A DNA stretch of 64,000 nucleotides. Source: Hydractinia symbiolongicarpus (Eukaryota > Cnidaria > Hydrozoa > Anthoathecata > Hydractiniidae). The stretch is taken from assembly GCF_029227915.1 (NCBI RefSeq), contig NC_079876.1, forward strand, positions 14,074,001 to 14,138,000, written 5' to 3'. The position numbers were made by a program, and so were the translations under genes. Under the pieces are notes generated by a model, which saw only the letters and a program-made list of their open reading frames with translations, was not told the origin of the DNA and did no database searches. Below are positions 36,301-49,812 of the stretch, one piece after another. How positions within the stretch are numbered: position 1 is the stretch's first letter; each line of letters opens with the position of its first letter.

Positions 36301-39300
36301 AAATTTCAAATTAAAAAATGTGGAGTTCCCTGTATTTTCAGTTCAAATATACATACCAAAAACTTTTAACCTCTTGTAGCTAAGCATAAATCATCATCAT
36401 CATCATCATTCTCGGCTTAACGTCCGTTTTCCATGCTAGCATGGGTTGGACGGGGTATATTAATGACCCTCTTCCAATCTGATCTAGACTGTGTTAGATC
36501 TAAACTCAAATATAGGGGATAATAAATACTGTTGTTTTAACATCGCTTTATGATGTATTTTTTGTAAATACAGATACAGCAGTTTATAATTAGTTATTAT
36601 AATTTTTAGAATAAGTGACATGTAAAATGTTCAAATTGCCAAATTAAATGGCCAAAAAACATTTTTAGCCCTACATGTTAAAACTGTCATATACATTACC
36701 TCACTTAGAGAGAGTGACTTCGTGATGACATGTTTGGAACATTTAGTCCCAATTCTTAAAAAACAATCAAGAGGGTTCAAATTAAACATTAAAACCGATC
36801 TGCAAAAGAAAATTTTGTTGAGCAATATACAACTTGGTTTAAGCTCCATACGATTGCATTTTGGTGATTTGAGAACAGAATACGGCGTTGTATCAATGGA
36901 TCACAATTAATGTAGCGAAGCGAACTTTGTTACTATTATTCTTTAATGAAGATGTGTGATGTGATATATTTTTAAGATATTAAGTTTTAATCTGAAAATT
37001 CTATGTTTAGTAGGTAAATTTAATTTAAGAAAAAAAGAAATGACTTGCAAATTTGGAATAGGGAAGCTTTAAAAAGATTTCGATATTTTATCCAACTTTA
37101 TTGTTGTTTATGCATTTGCAGGTTGAGCGACCTTCGAGTCGAAGACGTAGTCCATCGCCACGCTCGTTTTTCAAACGTCCTCCGTCTCCAAGTATCGATC
37201 CTCACGTAGAAGCAGATATGAATCGAGTCAAAAAACAAGTTCCAAAAGTTTTAAAAGCACGGCTGTATTTGTTGCAGCAACCAGGACCTAATTCGTTTTT
37301 AATTGGTGGTGATTCTCCAGATCATAAGTATAAAGTAATAATTGGTCCTCAGGTGGGTTGTGGCATTTTATTGATTAATTCTGTTTAAATTATTTTCATT
37401 TAATTTTATGACTTAGTAAACCTACACATTTCCAGTTGTGCATCATTTGCACTGTTGTTTTTATATTTTTTTTCAGACTTGTACATGTGGCAAGGACCCA
37501 TTCTGCATTCATGTTTTGTTTGTAATGCTGAGAGTGTTCAAGGTTAAGGAAACAGAAATTTTGTTGTGGACAAGAGAGTTGAAAAATTTTGAGGTATACA
37601 TCTTAGAAACTGTCCTACAACTGCAAAATGTTAGAAAAAAATAATGTATTATATATCGTTTGCTATACCTTATTGTTGAATTTAAGTGTACAGTACAGGC
37701 ATTGCAGTATGAGGTATTTGGCCAAGTAATTTAAGCTTTTTTCGAGTGTGTTGGTTGATTTTTTCCTCGAAACAGCCCATTTTTGCTATTCTTCATCGTT
37801 TTTCATCCCATAATTAAAATTTAAATTGCCATTATTTTGCTTTTATTATGTAATCATTTATTGGAATTTATATTGTTTTTTTATTGTTTATAATCGCATT
37901 TGGTTCTATTATAGTATTTTTCAAAGGATGGTTTCTACTGCCATTTAAAAAGAAAACAAATTAAAACTGTGGTCTTCGATTCTTTAGTCTATAAAACTTT
38001 TTTATTTTTAAGCATTATGTGTTCAAGGCAGATTCATAGAGAAAATATAGAATATTTTGTTGTATTCCAGGTAGAAAGTTTGTTCCGAAGATATCATAAA
38101 AGAATAGAATTACTTTCTAAGCAAAATGTCACAGGGATTAATTCAAAGTTAAAAGTGCCGATGATGCATGGCGCACTTCCCAACCCACTTGTTGCTGGTG
38201 GGCATTCAAGTCATTCCAATAGTCTGGGTAAAGAAGAAGAAGAAGTGTGTCCAATTTGTCTTTCAGATTTAGTTGAAGGCGAAAGCATGACATTGTGCAG
38301 AGAAGGTTGTCAAAACCGACTACATCATCATTGTATGGCAGTATGTAAGTGCTTAAGTGAAGTTCAAAAATATCTTGTTAAAGATATCAATAAAATTATG
38401 TAAAATGCTTTCTAAAACTGTACAGATTCCTAATCGTGATTGCTTATGAAAACCAGGATTTGCAAGTAACCTGTTTATAAATTAGGACTTATCGGGGAAA
38501 GTTTCTGTGGTATATTGTGAAAAACCCTGAATAAGTCAAATCAGAGTCAAATTTTATTGAATTCATCTGAGAACAGTTGACTTACAGAGCATATACAGCA
38601 ACTAGCAACCTTTAGTACAATCCTTTTTGTCGATAAAACCCCTACAGAGCAAATGCCTAGGCCATTACCAAAAATTCTTGGCTTGGTTTGGCAAGTTGAA
38701 TGTCACCCGAACTTACAAACGTTTTTCTCTTATTTTTTTTTAATTAAAAAGGCTATTTGTTAATCGGAGCATGCAAAACATAGTATAAATTGTCTAAATG
38801 AAACACATGTTGCTGATTTGAAGCAGGCAACTAGCATTTTACGTGAGGAATTTTTTGCCACTTTGTTGTTAACATCACAAGATAGACTTCCTAGTAATTG
38901 TTTATAAACACAATTATTGTTTACATAGGGGCGGAAGAATGTAGACGGCGAAAAGAAGCATTAAATTGTCCTCTATGTCGAACTGTTTGGCAATCTCGTC
39001 GCAGTGCATCACCTGTCAAGATGGGACAAAAGTACGTTCTTGCTGCAAATGTTTATTTAAACATAGCTTGGTAAAAGTAACTTGTGCATTAGGCCAGACT
39101 TACACCATTTCAGTTTAGTGAAAATCTACTTTTTGTTATTAGTTTACCTTCTGGTAATAATCCACTGAATATACAAGCTGAAGATGCTGGTATACCCCAC
39201 GGAGAAATAATTCCTGAAGAATTTGTAAATTTAGCCAACCCCTGGGTACAGGTGTGCTATTATAAATTTTATGATGACTGATTTAAATGCCAGCTGTATT

Positions 39301-42300
39301 TACCCGTTTTAAAATAGGAAAGTTTTATTTTTAAAGGTATTCGGCAATGACGCTGTAGCCTGTTTGTTCTCGCGAGACTGGAAACACAGAGAATCTGGTC
39401 TGCGTTTTATTAGCCGTAAAGCTGTAAAGATTTTAACAGAGAAAAAAACCACAAACACCTATTTTGATACAAAATGGGAACTGCTAGGTGTATGCTCATG
39501 TATTCTTAAGCACATTATGGCGGATCCAGTTTATAATGTTTATGTTGCAGCATTGGTAAGAAATTTTTCCAAAATGGTTCTACATGACTGTCTTCTTTTC
39601 AAGTGAAAACCTATTGTACACGAGGTTTGGAAATACCACTGGATTCTTATGGGGTTTCTATTATATTGCACCATATTGATATAAAATTTCAATATTTTCC
39701 ATAAAAAACTAGACAAGAAGGGAGAATATTCTTGTCTATATTTTTTTAACATAATCAGTCCATAACATCATCTGCAGAACATCATTAAGGCTTTGAAAGA
39801 GTTGTAACATATAAAGGCTCCGTTCACATTTTGCAATTCCGAAATGAAGGTTTTGATATGGGGTAGGGTTCAGTATCAGTTTTATTTTTAAGGATTGTGG
39901 TGAAAGATGGGGTTTTACAATTAAATTATGAAGTTTGGGTTTAAAAAGTAGTTGAAGGTCAATTTTCTGATGTGGTACCTTAGTGCACACTATGGGTTTC
40001 AGTGACTTATAAAAGAGTGGAACAGTACAAAGAAAGGTTAAGGCGTGGTTTGTTTGAGAAAAAGATTATTACCTTAACCGAATTTTGTAAAAATTAGTTC
40101 CTACGAAAGTTATTGACATACTCGCTGTGTGCAGAAATTATATTTTGCAATTTTTCTTCTTTTTGTTTGAAAAACGATTTACACCATCACACGATTTACA
40201 TAATTTATATGTGAATTTCAATTTCAGTGTTGTCCTTTGAAGTGGTACAAATTAAAAAAAATTTTGCAAAATCTAATTTTTTAAAATGAAAGAAAGACAC
40301 TTCATCGTCATTACCACCCCTGGAGTACCATTGTTTAAGTGATATCTAATTGTTTTTTTAGAGAGCTTTTCGGGCTATTATATCTCATGTAAAATACAGA
40401 TCAAACGATGAGATCAGTCAATTTCATCGCACTATTAAACCAGTTATTGAGAAAATATTGTTGAAATGTACAGATGCTAACAGGTAAACAACATAAATAT
40501 TTGGACGCCATTAAAGATCTCCAACGAATTTTTCAAACACAATTTGCACATGATTTAGCATCAGCAATGTGTTAGCTTTGTTAACACATGTTATGGTGCT
40601 GATCGGATATCTATTTGTTGTTATGTTACTGTAGACATACATTATCTCTTAAAAAAAGGCCATACCTTTACCAACAAACACTTGGGACAAATGATGTTTC
40701 TTCTTTCTATTAGCTTTAACTACATGTTTTTTATAAGAAAGTTTAAGCCGAAGTGTTACGTTAAGAATGTAGTAGGAATGTACTTAGCCTGAATTCTTTT
40801 GCAGTGCAAAATAATCAGACTTGCCACATCTCAATTCTCCTCAATTCTCCTCATTTTTAAAAACATGCCTCAAAACTCCTCAAATCTTCTGTAAAAGAAT
40901 TTTTAAGTTTAAGGTTATGTTTTTTAACAACTTTTTCCTGAAATCAATTTTAGTTAAGCATTTCGTTTCAGCGTGTCACATTTTTTTTTCCAATAATTTT
41001 TTTTCACATATGAAATTACCATTAAACTTTCTCTAAATATCTTCAATTTATTTGGGAATTTATTTGCTGAAATATGAAAATGTCGTCAAATCTCCTCCAT
41101 TTTTTTATGAAAATACGTTTATTTTCTCCAAAAAGATTAAAAATCCTCATTAAATCTCATCAAATAAAATGAGTGGAAACCCTGATAATGTTATTGTAAA
41201 ATTGCTAAGAAACAATTTTTTCTGATCATTTCATTTCCGAGAGATTTTAATATGACACTTAAACATCTAAAAACCTTCGAAAATTTAACAATTTTTAAGT
41301 TTTAAATTTAAATTTAATCTGAGGCAATTGTATCTTGTATGCGTGCTGTTGTTTAGACGTGTGACCATCATATCAAACAAAGTGCTGATGGAATTTGTTC
41401 ATGTTGAACAAGCCGCACATGCTGAATCACCAGCATTCGTTGAGCAATACATGATCTTGATTCTGTCATGTTTGGAAGATTCTGATGGGCATGATTACAC
41501 ACAATGGCAGTGGTGGCTGGGGAGATTGATATTTATCAGACGATTATTCGATGAACATAACAGTCTCCTTCTAAACACAGAAACAAGAGAAAATATAAAT
41601 TTTTTATCCTTGCCTGTGTCTCAAAGTTCGGAGATTGATTTGCGTGAATTTTTAAATTCCCTAGAAGAAAACATACATTCAAGCACTACATTCAATGACA
41701 CTACGTCTAAGCGCTTGAAATTACTTGTTCAATTTTCAGCAGACGCGGTATCCTCCCCGCATAAAAAGGTTCACAAATGTGCCTTGTCGTTACTAGTGAA
41801 GTTTATTGCAGTATCTGCACAGGATTCAAGACTGTTTACAAAAATAAAGGAGATTGTGCAGAGGTTGAAACCTACAGTTCAAAGCACCTTGCACAGACAT
41901 CTATCTTTCGAAGCTCAACGTGAACAAGCTGACATCTTGAACATATTGGATGAGCATGGTGATCTGGATAGTACGTCAATGCTTTTTGTTTTAGCCTTTT
42001 TTTTTGGGGGGGGGAAGAAGGTTTGCAGACTTAAAGTAAATCTTTTTTCTGTTTTTCAAGACACAGTACCTTTTTTGAAATATTTCCAAAATGTTGTTTT
42101 TACTGTTTTTCGAAAATGTTATTTTGTGACTGTTACTTGAAGGGAAGTAATTATTCAGTATAAAATTTTTTTTTGCTCTGATTAGCTAAAACATTTTGCA
42201 AAATATGCTGCTGACAGCCACTTCTGAAATAACTCTGATACACCTAGGTTCACAAGAATTTAATGGTGTCTACATTAACTGGTTAAATAAGATAGTGATG

Positions 42301-45300
42301 AGAAGCTAAAACACCCACATTTCACCTCCTTGCCTTTGGCTTAGTGCCAGTACCTTTTGCAGTCAATTTCGTTCTTCTTATTTGCAAAAATTACTTAAGT
42401 AGCAAAGACTACTTTCCTTATGTACTCTATGAATGATAGTAAAAAAACAAACTACTTCACAGTAAAAAAAAACTAGCTTAAGTAATCAGGAATTATTACG
42501 TTTGGTTTAGGTCATCGTAGTGTAGAGAGAGATTTAAACAATTCTTCTGAGCGAGAAGAAGAAGATGAGCAGGCCGGTGCTGCAGCTGCACCCAGTAGTA
42601 TATTAACACCACCAGGTTCCCCACACCCTCGTAAACTTAGTCCACCAAGATCTGCTTATGATCCTCGTTTGAAATGTGTTCAGCAAATAGAGGATGACGA
42701 AGCAGCAGCCTTAGCGATAGCGTTGGGTAAATCACTGCGACCAGAGAATGTAGTGCCTGAACAGTTGATACCTACAGATGATTTGACGCTGGTTCATATA
42801 CAACCAGGGGTGAGTATTACACTATTATTATTACATAATGTAAAATGTCATCCAACTTCCCGCGCCCTATTGCATTTCAATACTAGAGAGCTTACGATAG
42901 TGTTAAATCTTGAGTCAGTGTTGTTGGTGATATTTTTGTTAAATATTAGTTATGAATACCTTGACATGCTATCCCTCAAATCGGCGCCTAATGAAAATGA
43001 AAGTAAATAGGGAGAAATTCCAAATTGGTAGGAAATGCCAAATTTGTAGGAAAATAGAATTTATTAGCTTGATGCTTGAGTGTCCGATTTCATAAATGAA
43101 TAAGTATTTGTACTCCTATTTGATGTGAATGCATTCTCTCAGTCAGATTTACTAATTTGTAGTACTATTTTTCATGTACTAGGGAAAAGAGGAAGAGATT
43201 TGTCACTCCAAAAACGTTTACTTAGAGAATGTACATTGGAAGAAAGGTGGGCTACTAGGAACAGGTGCTTTTTCATCATGCTTTGAAGCCATGGATTTTA
43301 AAAGTGGACGTATAATGGCAGTAAAACAGGTAATATGTTCCCTATGAAAGTATATCAGCATGTAAAATGGGTAGCTATTCCGTAATAACTTTTGTTATTA
43401 AAATCATCTCATTTTACTTTATACGTCTTTTACGTGTATACGTCTACCTGTCTGTTACGCAAAATGGTAACCACAGTAGGGAGACACACGAAATGCGGTT
43501 AATAAAGGACGGGCAAAGTCCTGGATTTATCCACAGGTTACCGACTAGTTTCAATAAAATTGCCAACAAGAAAGAAAAAAACTTATTTGGTCCTTATTAA
43601 AATCTTGATCACTTTTGCAGTGGTCAACCTTTTACCTACAGAAATATTTCAATTTTCAAAAACAATATTTTCACTGTAGATATCTTTCTGTCGAAACACA
43701 GAGGAAGAACAAATCAAAGTACACGAGGTCGTGCTAGAAGAGATAGCTCTCATGCATCGTTTGAAACACCCACACATTGTGGCTTGTCTTGGTGCGACAC
43801 AGCATAATGGACATTATAATCTCTTTCTGGAGCTCATGGCTGGTAAGTCATACATGCAAAAGATGACAAACTGTTTCTGACTAACTTTTTCTACTCTTGG
43901 TAATTCACCTAGGGAGACAACACCAAATTTTCAAAACCCAAGGAATTCCTTTTGACTGAGAAGTCAGAACAAGTCAAATGCATTCCATATATCAAAAGCC
44001 AACACTTTTTGCTTTAAAAAAATTAGCACTAGCAATTAGCAATTTCGTAACTTTGTTTACCTTCAGGTGGTTCAATATCCAGCTTACTTTCCCGATTTGG
44101 GGCTTTCCGGGAAACAGTGGTTTTAAGTTATACCAAACAGATCATACAAGCCGTAGCTTATCTTCATCAGAACCATACGTTGCACCGAGATTTAAAAGGC
44201 GCGAACATACTAGTAGACAGTACTGGTCAGATTGTTAAACTCAGTGACTTTGGTACTGCAGCTAGATTAATGGCACATGGAACTGGGACAAAGGAATTCT
44301 GTGGTCAACTATTGGGTACAATACCTTTCATGTCTCCTGAGGTAAAACTAAGCTTTTTTTATAATACTGAATATAAGTTACTGCAGTCGTACAACGTTAA
44401 TATGAAAATAATGTTCTTTTAATTTTTTTTCTTCCAGTAGTTACAACAATTTGCTTAAACTAAGCGCATGCACTCAACCCTACGTAGCTATACCTACCTA
44501 GCTACTTAGCTACACCTACCTAGCTAATTGGCTATACATACCAAATATCTGATTAAAAACTACTATTGATACAAAACCACTTCGGACGATCTGTTTGTAA
44601 AATTATGTTGCAGGATACCCTTGAAAGAAAAGTCACTAAATTTATATTCAATTTGCCACATACAGCGGTCTTTTGAACTGTGGGCGGGTTGCAGTTACCC
44701 ACCCCAGCATGAATAGGGTTAACACTATTTATATCAAGTCATGAAATTTAACAACACCCTAATGTCTGGCCTTTAAAATATTATAACCAGCCAATTTTGT
44801 ATTTTCTTTATAGGATTCCAGCCACTGTAATATATTGTCTTAGGTTGTAATTTTTTTAAAAAACAACATTGCAAACCGTTTAGTCTCGATCTATATAATT
44901 ACAGTAAAACTTGAAAAAATGTATTGAACCTTAGTTTGATGAGATTTAGCTAAAAGAAAACTATTATTCTATTTTTGGCAAAATATCAAGTCATATTAAG
45001 TTATGATTGGAATTCAGATTGAGATGAGTTGCTGTCAGTTTAGAATGATGGCTACGCGGATGAGTAATGATGTATGATATGTGTGTTTTTAGGTACTTCG
45101 TGGAGAGCACTATGGTAGGAAGTGCGACATCTGGAGCGTAGGGTGTTGTATCATAGAAATGGCTTCCGCTACTCTACCATGGGGTGCGCAACAGATGGAT
45201 AATCATTTGGCACTGATGTTTAAGGTAAAAAGACTTTTTGTAACGTAGACGTGCAAGGGTATTTAACTAACAATTTAACTATGTTAAGGAGTTTTGTAAA

Positions 45301-45904
45301 TGCGCTACAGTGGAACCTTTATTAACGGACACCTCTTCTCAACGTATAACTCTCACAGAAGGCACCTTTCCACAACGGTCAGCTCATCACAACGGTCACC
45401 GTCAGAACGGTCAACTCTGCACAACGGTCACCTCTGCATAACGGTCACCTCTGCACAACCATCACCTCCTCGACGGTCACTTTTCCACAACAGCCACCTC
45501 CCCAAAACGGCCGGTCCCATCTCCAGAACAGTCCTTTCCCCAGGAACGGTCCCATCTCCAGAACGGTCCCCTCTCCACAAAAGATATAATGGGCGGATAG
45601 TAATGGGACTATAAATATACTCCCATCAGAAAATAGCTATACCCTTGAAGGTTAATATATCTCTGAAAATTTTTAGACCGATCCGGCCAGTCCTTATAGT
45701 TATAATCTGTAAGAATTTTAAACGCACCTAACTATATAATTATAACCTTTATTTTTCTAGATCGCCAGCGCTTCATCTGCACCGTTGATACCAGCACGCT
45801 TAGGACCTGGCTTGCGAGATGTCACCTTAAGGTGTTTAGAGCTCAAAGAAACTGAAAGACCGACCGCCGACGAGTTGTTGAGACATGCAGTTTTTCGTGT
45901 ATGA
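33340..45904 (+). CDS. MAP3K1: MAP3K1 (MEKK1)-like kinase with SWIM, RING and TOG regions
   Basis: MEKK1 activates MAP2Ks upstream of JNK/ERK and is also a RING E3 ligase. Exons: 33340-33372, 37122-37352, 37477-37593, 38071-38344, 38929-39031, 39143-39251, 39337-39555, 40362-40483, 41357-41970, 42511-42809, 43183-43329, 43680-43842, 44067-44341, 45093-45224 and 45761-45904. All phases fit and the total is 993 residues. The SWIM finger (CTCG...FCIH) spans about residues 89-104. The RING spans about 175-225 (CPICL, HHHC, CPLC). The TOG/HEAT-like region spans about 286-610. A UIM-like [12 protein letters not shown] precedes the kinase (about 725-993). Kinase motifs visible are [39 protein letters not shown] and CDIWSVG. 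The human protein is about 1512 residues; the long N-terminus and Ser-rich linker are shorter here. Confidence 0.97.
34579..34658. repeat. Perfect 80-bp palindrome without spacer
   Basis: Two 40-base arms are exact reverse complements, centred on AGTAGGCCTACT between 34618 and 34619. Pairing continues imperfectly for roughly ten more bases on each side. No flanking duplication is visible. Confidence 0.97.
36391..36510 (-). mobile_element. 5'-truncated LINE 3' end (~120 bp)
   Basis: Minus-strand match to the last ~120 bases of the LINE copies at 7.7 and 21.4 kb: 'tctagatcagattggaagag', 'cccgtccaacccatgctagc', 'cgttaagccgagaatgatga', and a TGA-repeat tail at 36391-36408. Much closer to copy B than the fragment at 2244 is. 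Confidence 0.9.
45308..45590. repeat. Degenerate ~17-20 bp repeat of 'aacggtcacctct(g)cac' with pogo-like start
   Basis: It starts TA-CAGTGGAACCTTTATTAAC, which resembles pogo/Tigger termini. It runs into about a dozen variants of 'caacggtcacctctgca' and then 'ccagaacggtcccatct'. Lies in MAP3K1 intron 14. The plus-strand 104-residue ORF over it is a by-product. Confidence 0.75.
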
Positions 45905-46879
45905 AACACGCGATTTATATGTTGCTACTGCGATTAAAACAAGAGTATAAAAAAAGGAAAACCTTTCTACCATTATAAGAGCGTAACTTCTTAGAGAATT
46001 TGAATGTTTTCAGCACCTTCGTTCTTTAAGATTATTACCTTTTCGTATCTCGTATTTTAGCGTCCAATCCTCCTCGCAATATCATGTCACGTTTGATTTG
46101 GCATATGCATATAAGATATTTTAAAGAGTGTTTTGTTCTGTGTAGGACAAATATTTTATGATTGAATTTATTTTTAAATGTATATATATATCTACAAAAC
46201 GTTTAACATTTCTATTATAATATATTTGATGTATTACTTTTTTGCGAGAAGGAACTTTCGCGAAGGGAAAAAATATACGCGAAATTGTCTTGCGCGATAA
46301 CGCGATAAAAAAGCAAAAAAGAAAAGGATTTTGTACTACGCTTTATCCAAAACATTGCGCCTCAGTCCTAATTTTAGTTTTGAAATATCAGAACTTAGCA
46401 TTAGATTTAGAAGGACTTACATGTTCTTTGAGGATACAAAAGAAATATATTTACATTTTTGCGGGAAGTTTTTTTCGTAGACGAAAGTTGAACGAGAAAA
46501 TAATTTTTTAACCCGTATTGTACTGTTTCACATTTTCGCGCATATTTTCGCGTGCGATGTTTTAACTGCAAAAAGATCTTCAGACTAAATGTGATTTTTG
46601 CAGGGCACATAAGGAGAGTAATTATTCGAAGATTTTGTCGAAGACTTAAAAAAGCCAACTCTCCTTCGTCATTGGAAAGTAATCTAAAAGGCCAAGCTCG
46701 ACCCCAGCACCTTTACCGTGGCGGCGAACTATCAGGAAGCGCAGAGCCGTTGAGAAGCAATTAGTCCTGGGGCAATGTTGTTAAATAGCTGGTAACCCCG
46801 AAAGGAGCAACAAGTGCCAGTTTTTAAATTGCCTTCATAACGTAAGTTAACTGCTGACTTGGGTTAAAACATTAGTGAT

Positions 46880-47013
46880 TAGCGGTGCGTGCCTTTTGGT
46901 TCGCTTCGTAATCACAAGGTCCGTCGTTCGGTGTATACATTCAAAAAACAGGACCTACATTGATAACAGTTTCCAACACAATGGCTATCCTGTATAAATA
47001 TTCGGATTATTAA
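46880..47013 (+). mobile_element. SINE family B, internally deleted copy
   Basis: 'ggttcgcttcgtaatcacaa' matches the head and 'caggacctacattgataaca', 'tggctatcctgtataaatat' and 'taataataa' match the 3' part of the copy at 15654-15926. About 100 bases between them, including the shared central domain, are absent. Confidence 0.75.
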
Positions 47014-47242
47014 TAATAAGAGAGAATGCATAACCAAACACAACACTACAGAATAAAGTGTTTTTTATTATTTCATTTTATTTGGCTGATTCGCATCTTT
47101 TCTCGCTAAGAAATGTACATGCGATTTCTATCTCGTTGTGATGTTTAGGTGGTTTGAAAAAATGCGATATGTTGTTTGATGGTGTGGTGCTTGTTCCTGG
47201 CTGTTATCTGGCCGTGTATGATCAGGTATGGATTTGCATCGT

Positions 47243-47361
47243 ATGGCCAGGACTTCATAACTTGCATGTTATTCGCCGTGGCCCACAATTTACTGTGTGG
47301 TGGCCAATAAGTGTGGGATTGCACACGACGGATGACACGCAAGTTATGAAGTCCTGGCCAT
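47243..47361. mobile_element. 119-bp inverted-repeat element
   Basis: ATGGCCAGGACTTCATAACT plus TGC at 47243-47265 is the exact reverse complement of 47339-47361 (23 bp). The centre (about 70 bp) is richer in GC than the surroundings. No target duplication was identified. Confidence 0.75.
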
Positions 47362-48829
47362 TGAACATTAGTTTTGCTGAAGGGTAGTCATCTTGCAACC
47401 TCGTCCAAAGGTCTCCTTTTTTCTTTGTGAAAATCTCGTACAGCGCGAGAAGAAATAGCCCTGGCACCGCAGATTATAATTTCTCTCGTTTAACCGCAAT
47501 ATTACTAAAGCCATCAAGAGGATATCGAGGTCATAGAAAATCAATGTGCGAGTTACAACATCTTCGAGTATACCTTCCATGCGCTATCTAGCTGTGGAGA
47601 AATAAAACGAAACAACGATACATATTTTGTTTAAAAGAATCCAATTTACATTGGAAAAAATCGATTCCTTAAAGTGTTTTAATTCTAAACCTAATGAAGT
47701 ACAGTGTTTGGAATTTTTATTACTGGGTCGTGATGTTACCGAATGGATTTGGGAAATCTCTTATTCATCACAGCTCACTGCCTTATTTTATTCCAACAAG
47801 ATATGAAAAAAATATTGTTATAGGCAGTCCATTACATTCCCTTATAAGGGATCAAATTTAAGTGCTCTCAACAAGAGGCATGACAGCAGAGGTACTAACC
47901 CAACTTCAAGAAAAACAAAAATCCTTGTTTGCAGTAGAGAAAACAGATTGTGAGGAACTTGGTATGTTAAAGAAAAATACAAAAGCATCCATATTAAATG
48001 GGAATTTTGATTACCTGTTTGGCCATCGCGAGCCTCTGCTTTCATTTGATGGTGGGACTTGAATAATAAAAAGTATATATACCTACCATATGCATATAGT
48101 TATATGAAATTTTTTTTACTAAAATCTATCTATATACTTATACAAAATAAGTACAAGGTTAAAATTTAATATATCTAAACATATGTCAATTTTAGATGTA
48201 AAATAAATATTTCTTTTTTTAAAGAAACTGTCAAGCATTATCTAAGTCCTGGTTAGACTCCGGTAATAGACAATTCAGGAAGCATTGTGAGTGTAGGAAA
48301 GTTGGCAATCTGTCTATTGGTAGGCTGTTCAGGCTATTTTTAACAACATCGTTGTTTGCTTAGCTTATATGTTAACGTAAAAGAGCTATTATTGTGCTTT
48401 CCAACGAGGGGTCACTCACCCTTCTAACATTTTTCGTTCCAAAGTTATGAAGATTTGAAGATACCTAATTGGAGTAAAAAATTAGACAAATTCCTGCGCA
48501 TTCCTCCATATAAACTCTGGCAATATTTTCGGCCCCAATAAGCGTTTTTTGGTGCTCTGAAAAAGGTCAAAATGATGGTATGATGCAGATCAGCATAGTT
48601 CGCTAAAAAATTATCGAGTTAAGCTAAAATTTGGTATAAATACAGAGAAAGATAAGTACTATATGATTAGGTCGTATATTTTACCAAATGCTATTGCGCA
48701 TGCGCAAAATTACATTACCAAATATGGTCATAAATTTTAGAAATATAACAGGAAATCGTCAATAAAACACACGCAAATGCATAACTAGGCTACTTAAAAT
48801 ACCACTTAGTTTAAAAATAAATTATAAGG

Positions 48830-49580
48830 TATCACGTGATCCTTCAAGAAGTACATTTTACGGACCAGATTCTTTGTAATTTCCAGACCAGGCGCAAAAT
48901 ATGTCCAAAATAGCAAAAACGATCATATAAAAAATGCGAATATTATTAAAGAGACATAATAGTATGATCACTACTTATCAAAATAAATTATATATATAAA
49001 GTACCATGTTAAAACTCGAAATGTATATTTTACAGACCAGATTTAGTGTAATTTACAGACTTGACAAAAAAAGACCAAAATCGTGAAAAATCATTGACTA
49101 CGTGTGTAAATATGAATAATTAGGATGGTTTTTAGGTCTCTCAGTTAAGGAAAACACAATTATGAGGTATCACGTGATCCTTTAATAAATACATTTTACA
49201 GACCACATTTTTTGTAATTTACAGACCAAAAATATAACCAAAACAGGAAAAACTTCTCAAGGAAATGTGGGAGCAGAAAAAAATCAGAATAGAATAACTA
49301 TTTTTTTTAAAAAAAAGTGGGAGTGTCATGAGATATTCTGAAAGTATATTCTATAGACCAGATTCTTTGTAATTTCCAGACCAATGCAAAATATGCTCAA
49401 AAAAAGCAAAAACAGTCAAACAAAAAGTGCAAATAAATAGGCATGATAGTATGACCAACACTTATCAAAATAAATTATATGAAGTATCATGTTAAATCTC
49501 AATTGGATAAAATAAAATATATAATTGCTAGCAAAATATATTGTGCTGTTTCGTTATATCTCCAATTTACAGACCAGACC
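48830..49580. repeat. Degenerate ~160-bp tandem array
   Basis: Four to five diverged units share 'ggtatcacgtgatcctt', 'tacattttacagaccagatt', 'tttgtaatttacagacca' and 'aaaatatg..caaaa.agcaaaaac'. They begin near 48830, 49000, 49162, 49325 and 49475. Confidence 0.75.
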
Positions 49581-49812
49581 CCAACATAAGTGAAAAAGCA
49601 ACCACAACCTATGAAAATTAAAACAAAAATGTTTATTGCTGCATAATCAAAAAAAATGTTTTTCCTACCACTAAAAAACAACAACATTGAAAGAACTCTT
49701 AACATGCAGGGCTCATAACAATCACCACTACTAAATGACTTGAAAATACTGGAAATAATCTATCACTAAATAAATCGTAACTAAATAACAAAAAGATCTC
49801 CTTTTTCCAAAT

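Larger units (their letters stand above)
33373..37121. other. MAP3K1 intron 1 (3.7 kb)
   Basis: AT-rich. Holds a (GCTA)n run (33437-33455), the 80-bp palindrome at 34579-34658 and a LINE 3' end at 36391-36510. I see no extra exon with coding similarity to MAP3K1. Confidence 0.6.
45905..48829. other. Region 3' of MAP3K1, no gene recognised
   Basis: ATTAAA near 45936 may serve in polyadenylation of MAP3K1. 46240-46560 holds 'cgcgaaagtt/cgcgaaattg' repeat fragments related to those near 26.7 and 27.2 kb. A SINE family B remnant and an inverted repeat follow. Several 60-85 residue ORFs show no family signature. Confidence 0.4.

Noticed and set aside
45300-45614. 104-codon ORF rich in Ser/Pro/Arg
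   Set aside because: Lies on a degenerate tandem repeat inside a MAP3K1 intron; no conserved motif.
47862-48062. 66-codon ORF with acidic/Lys-rich sequence
   Set aside because: Overlaps a similar-length ORF on the other strand and shows no family signature.
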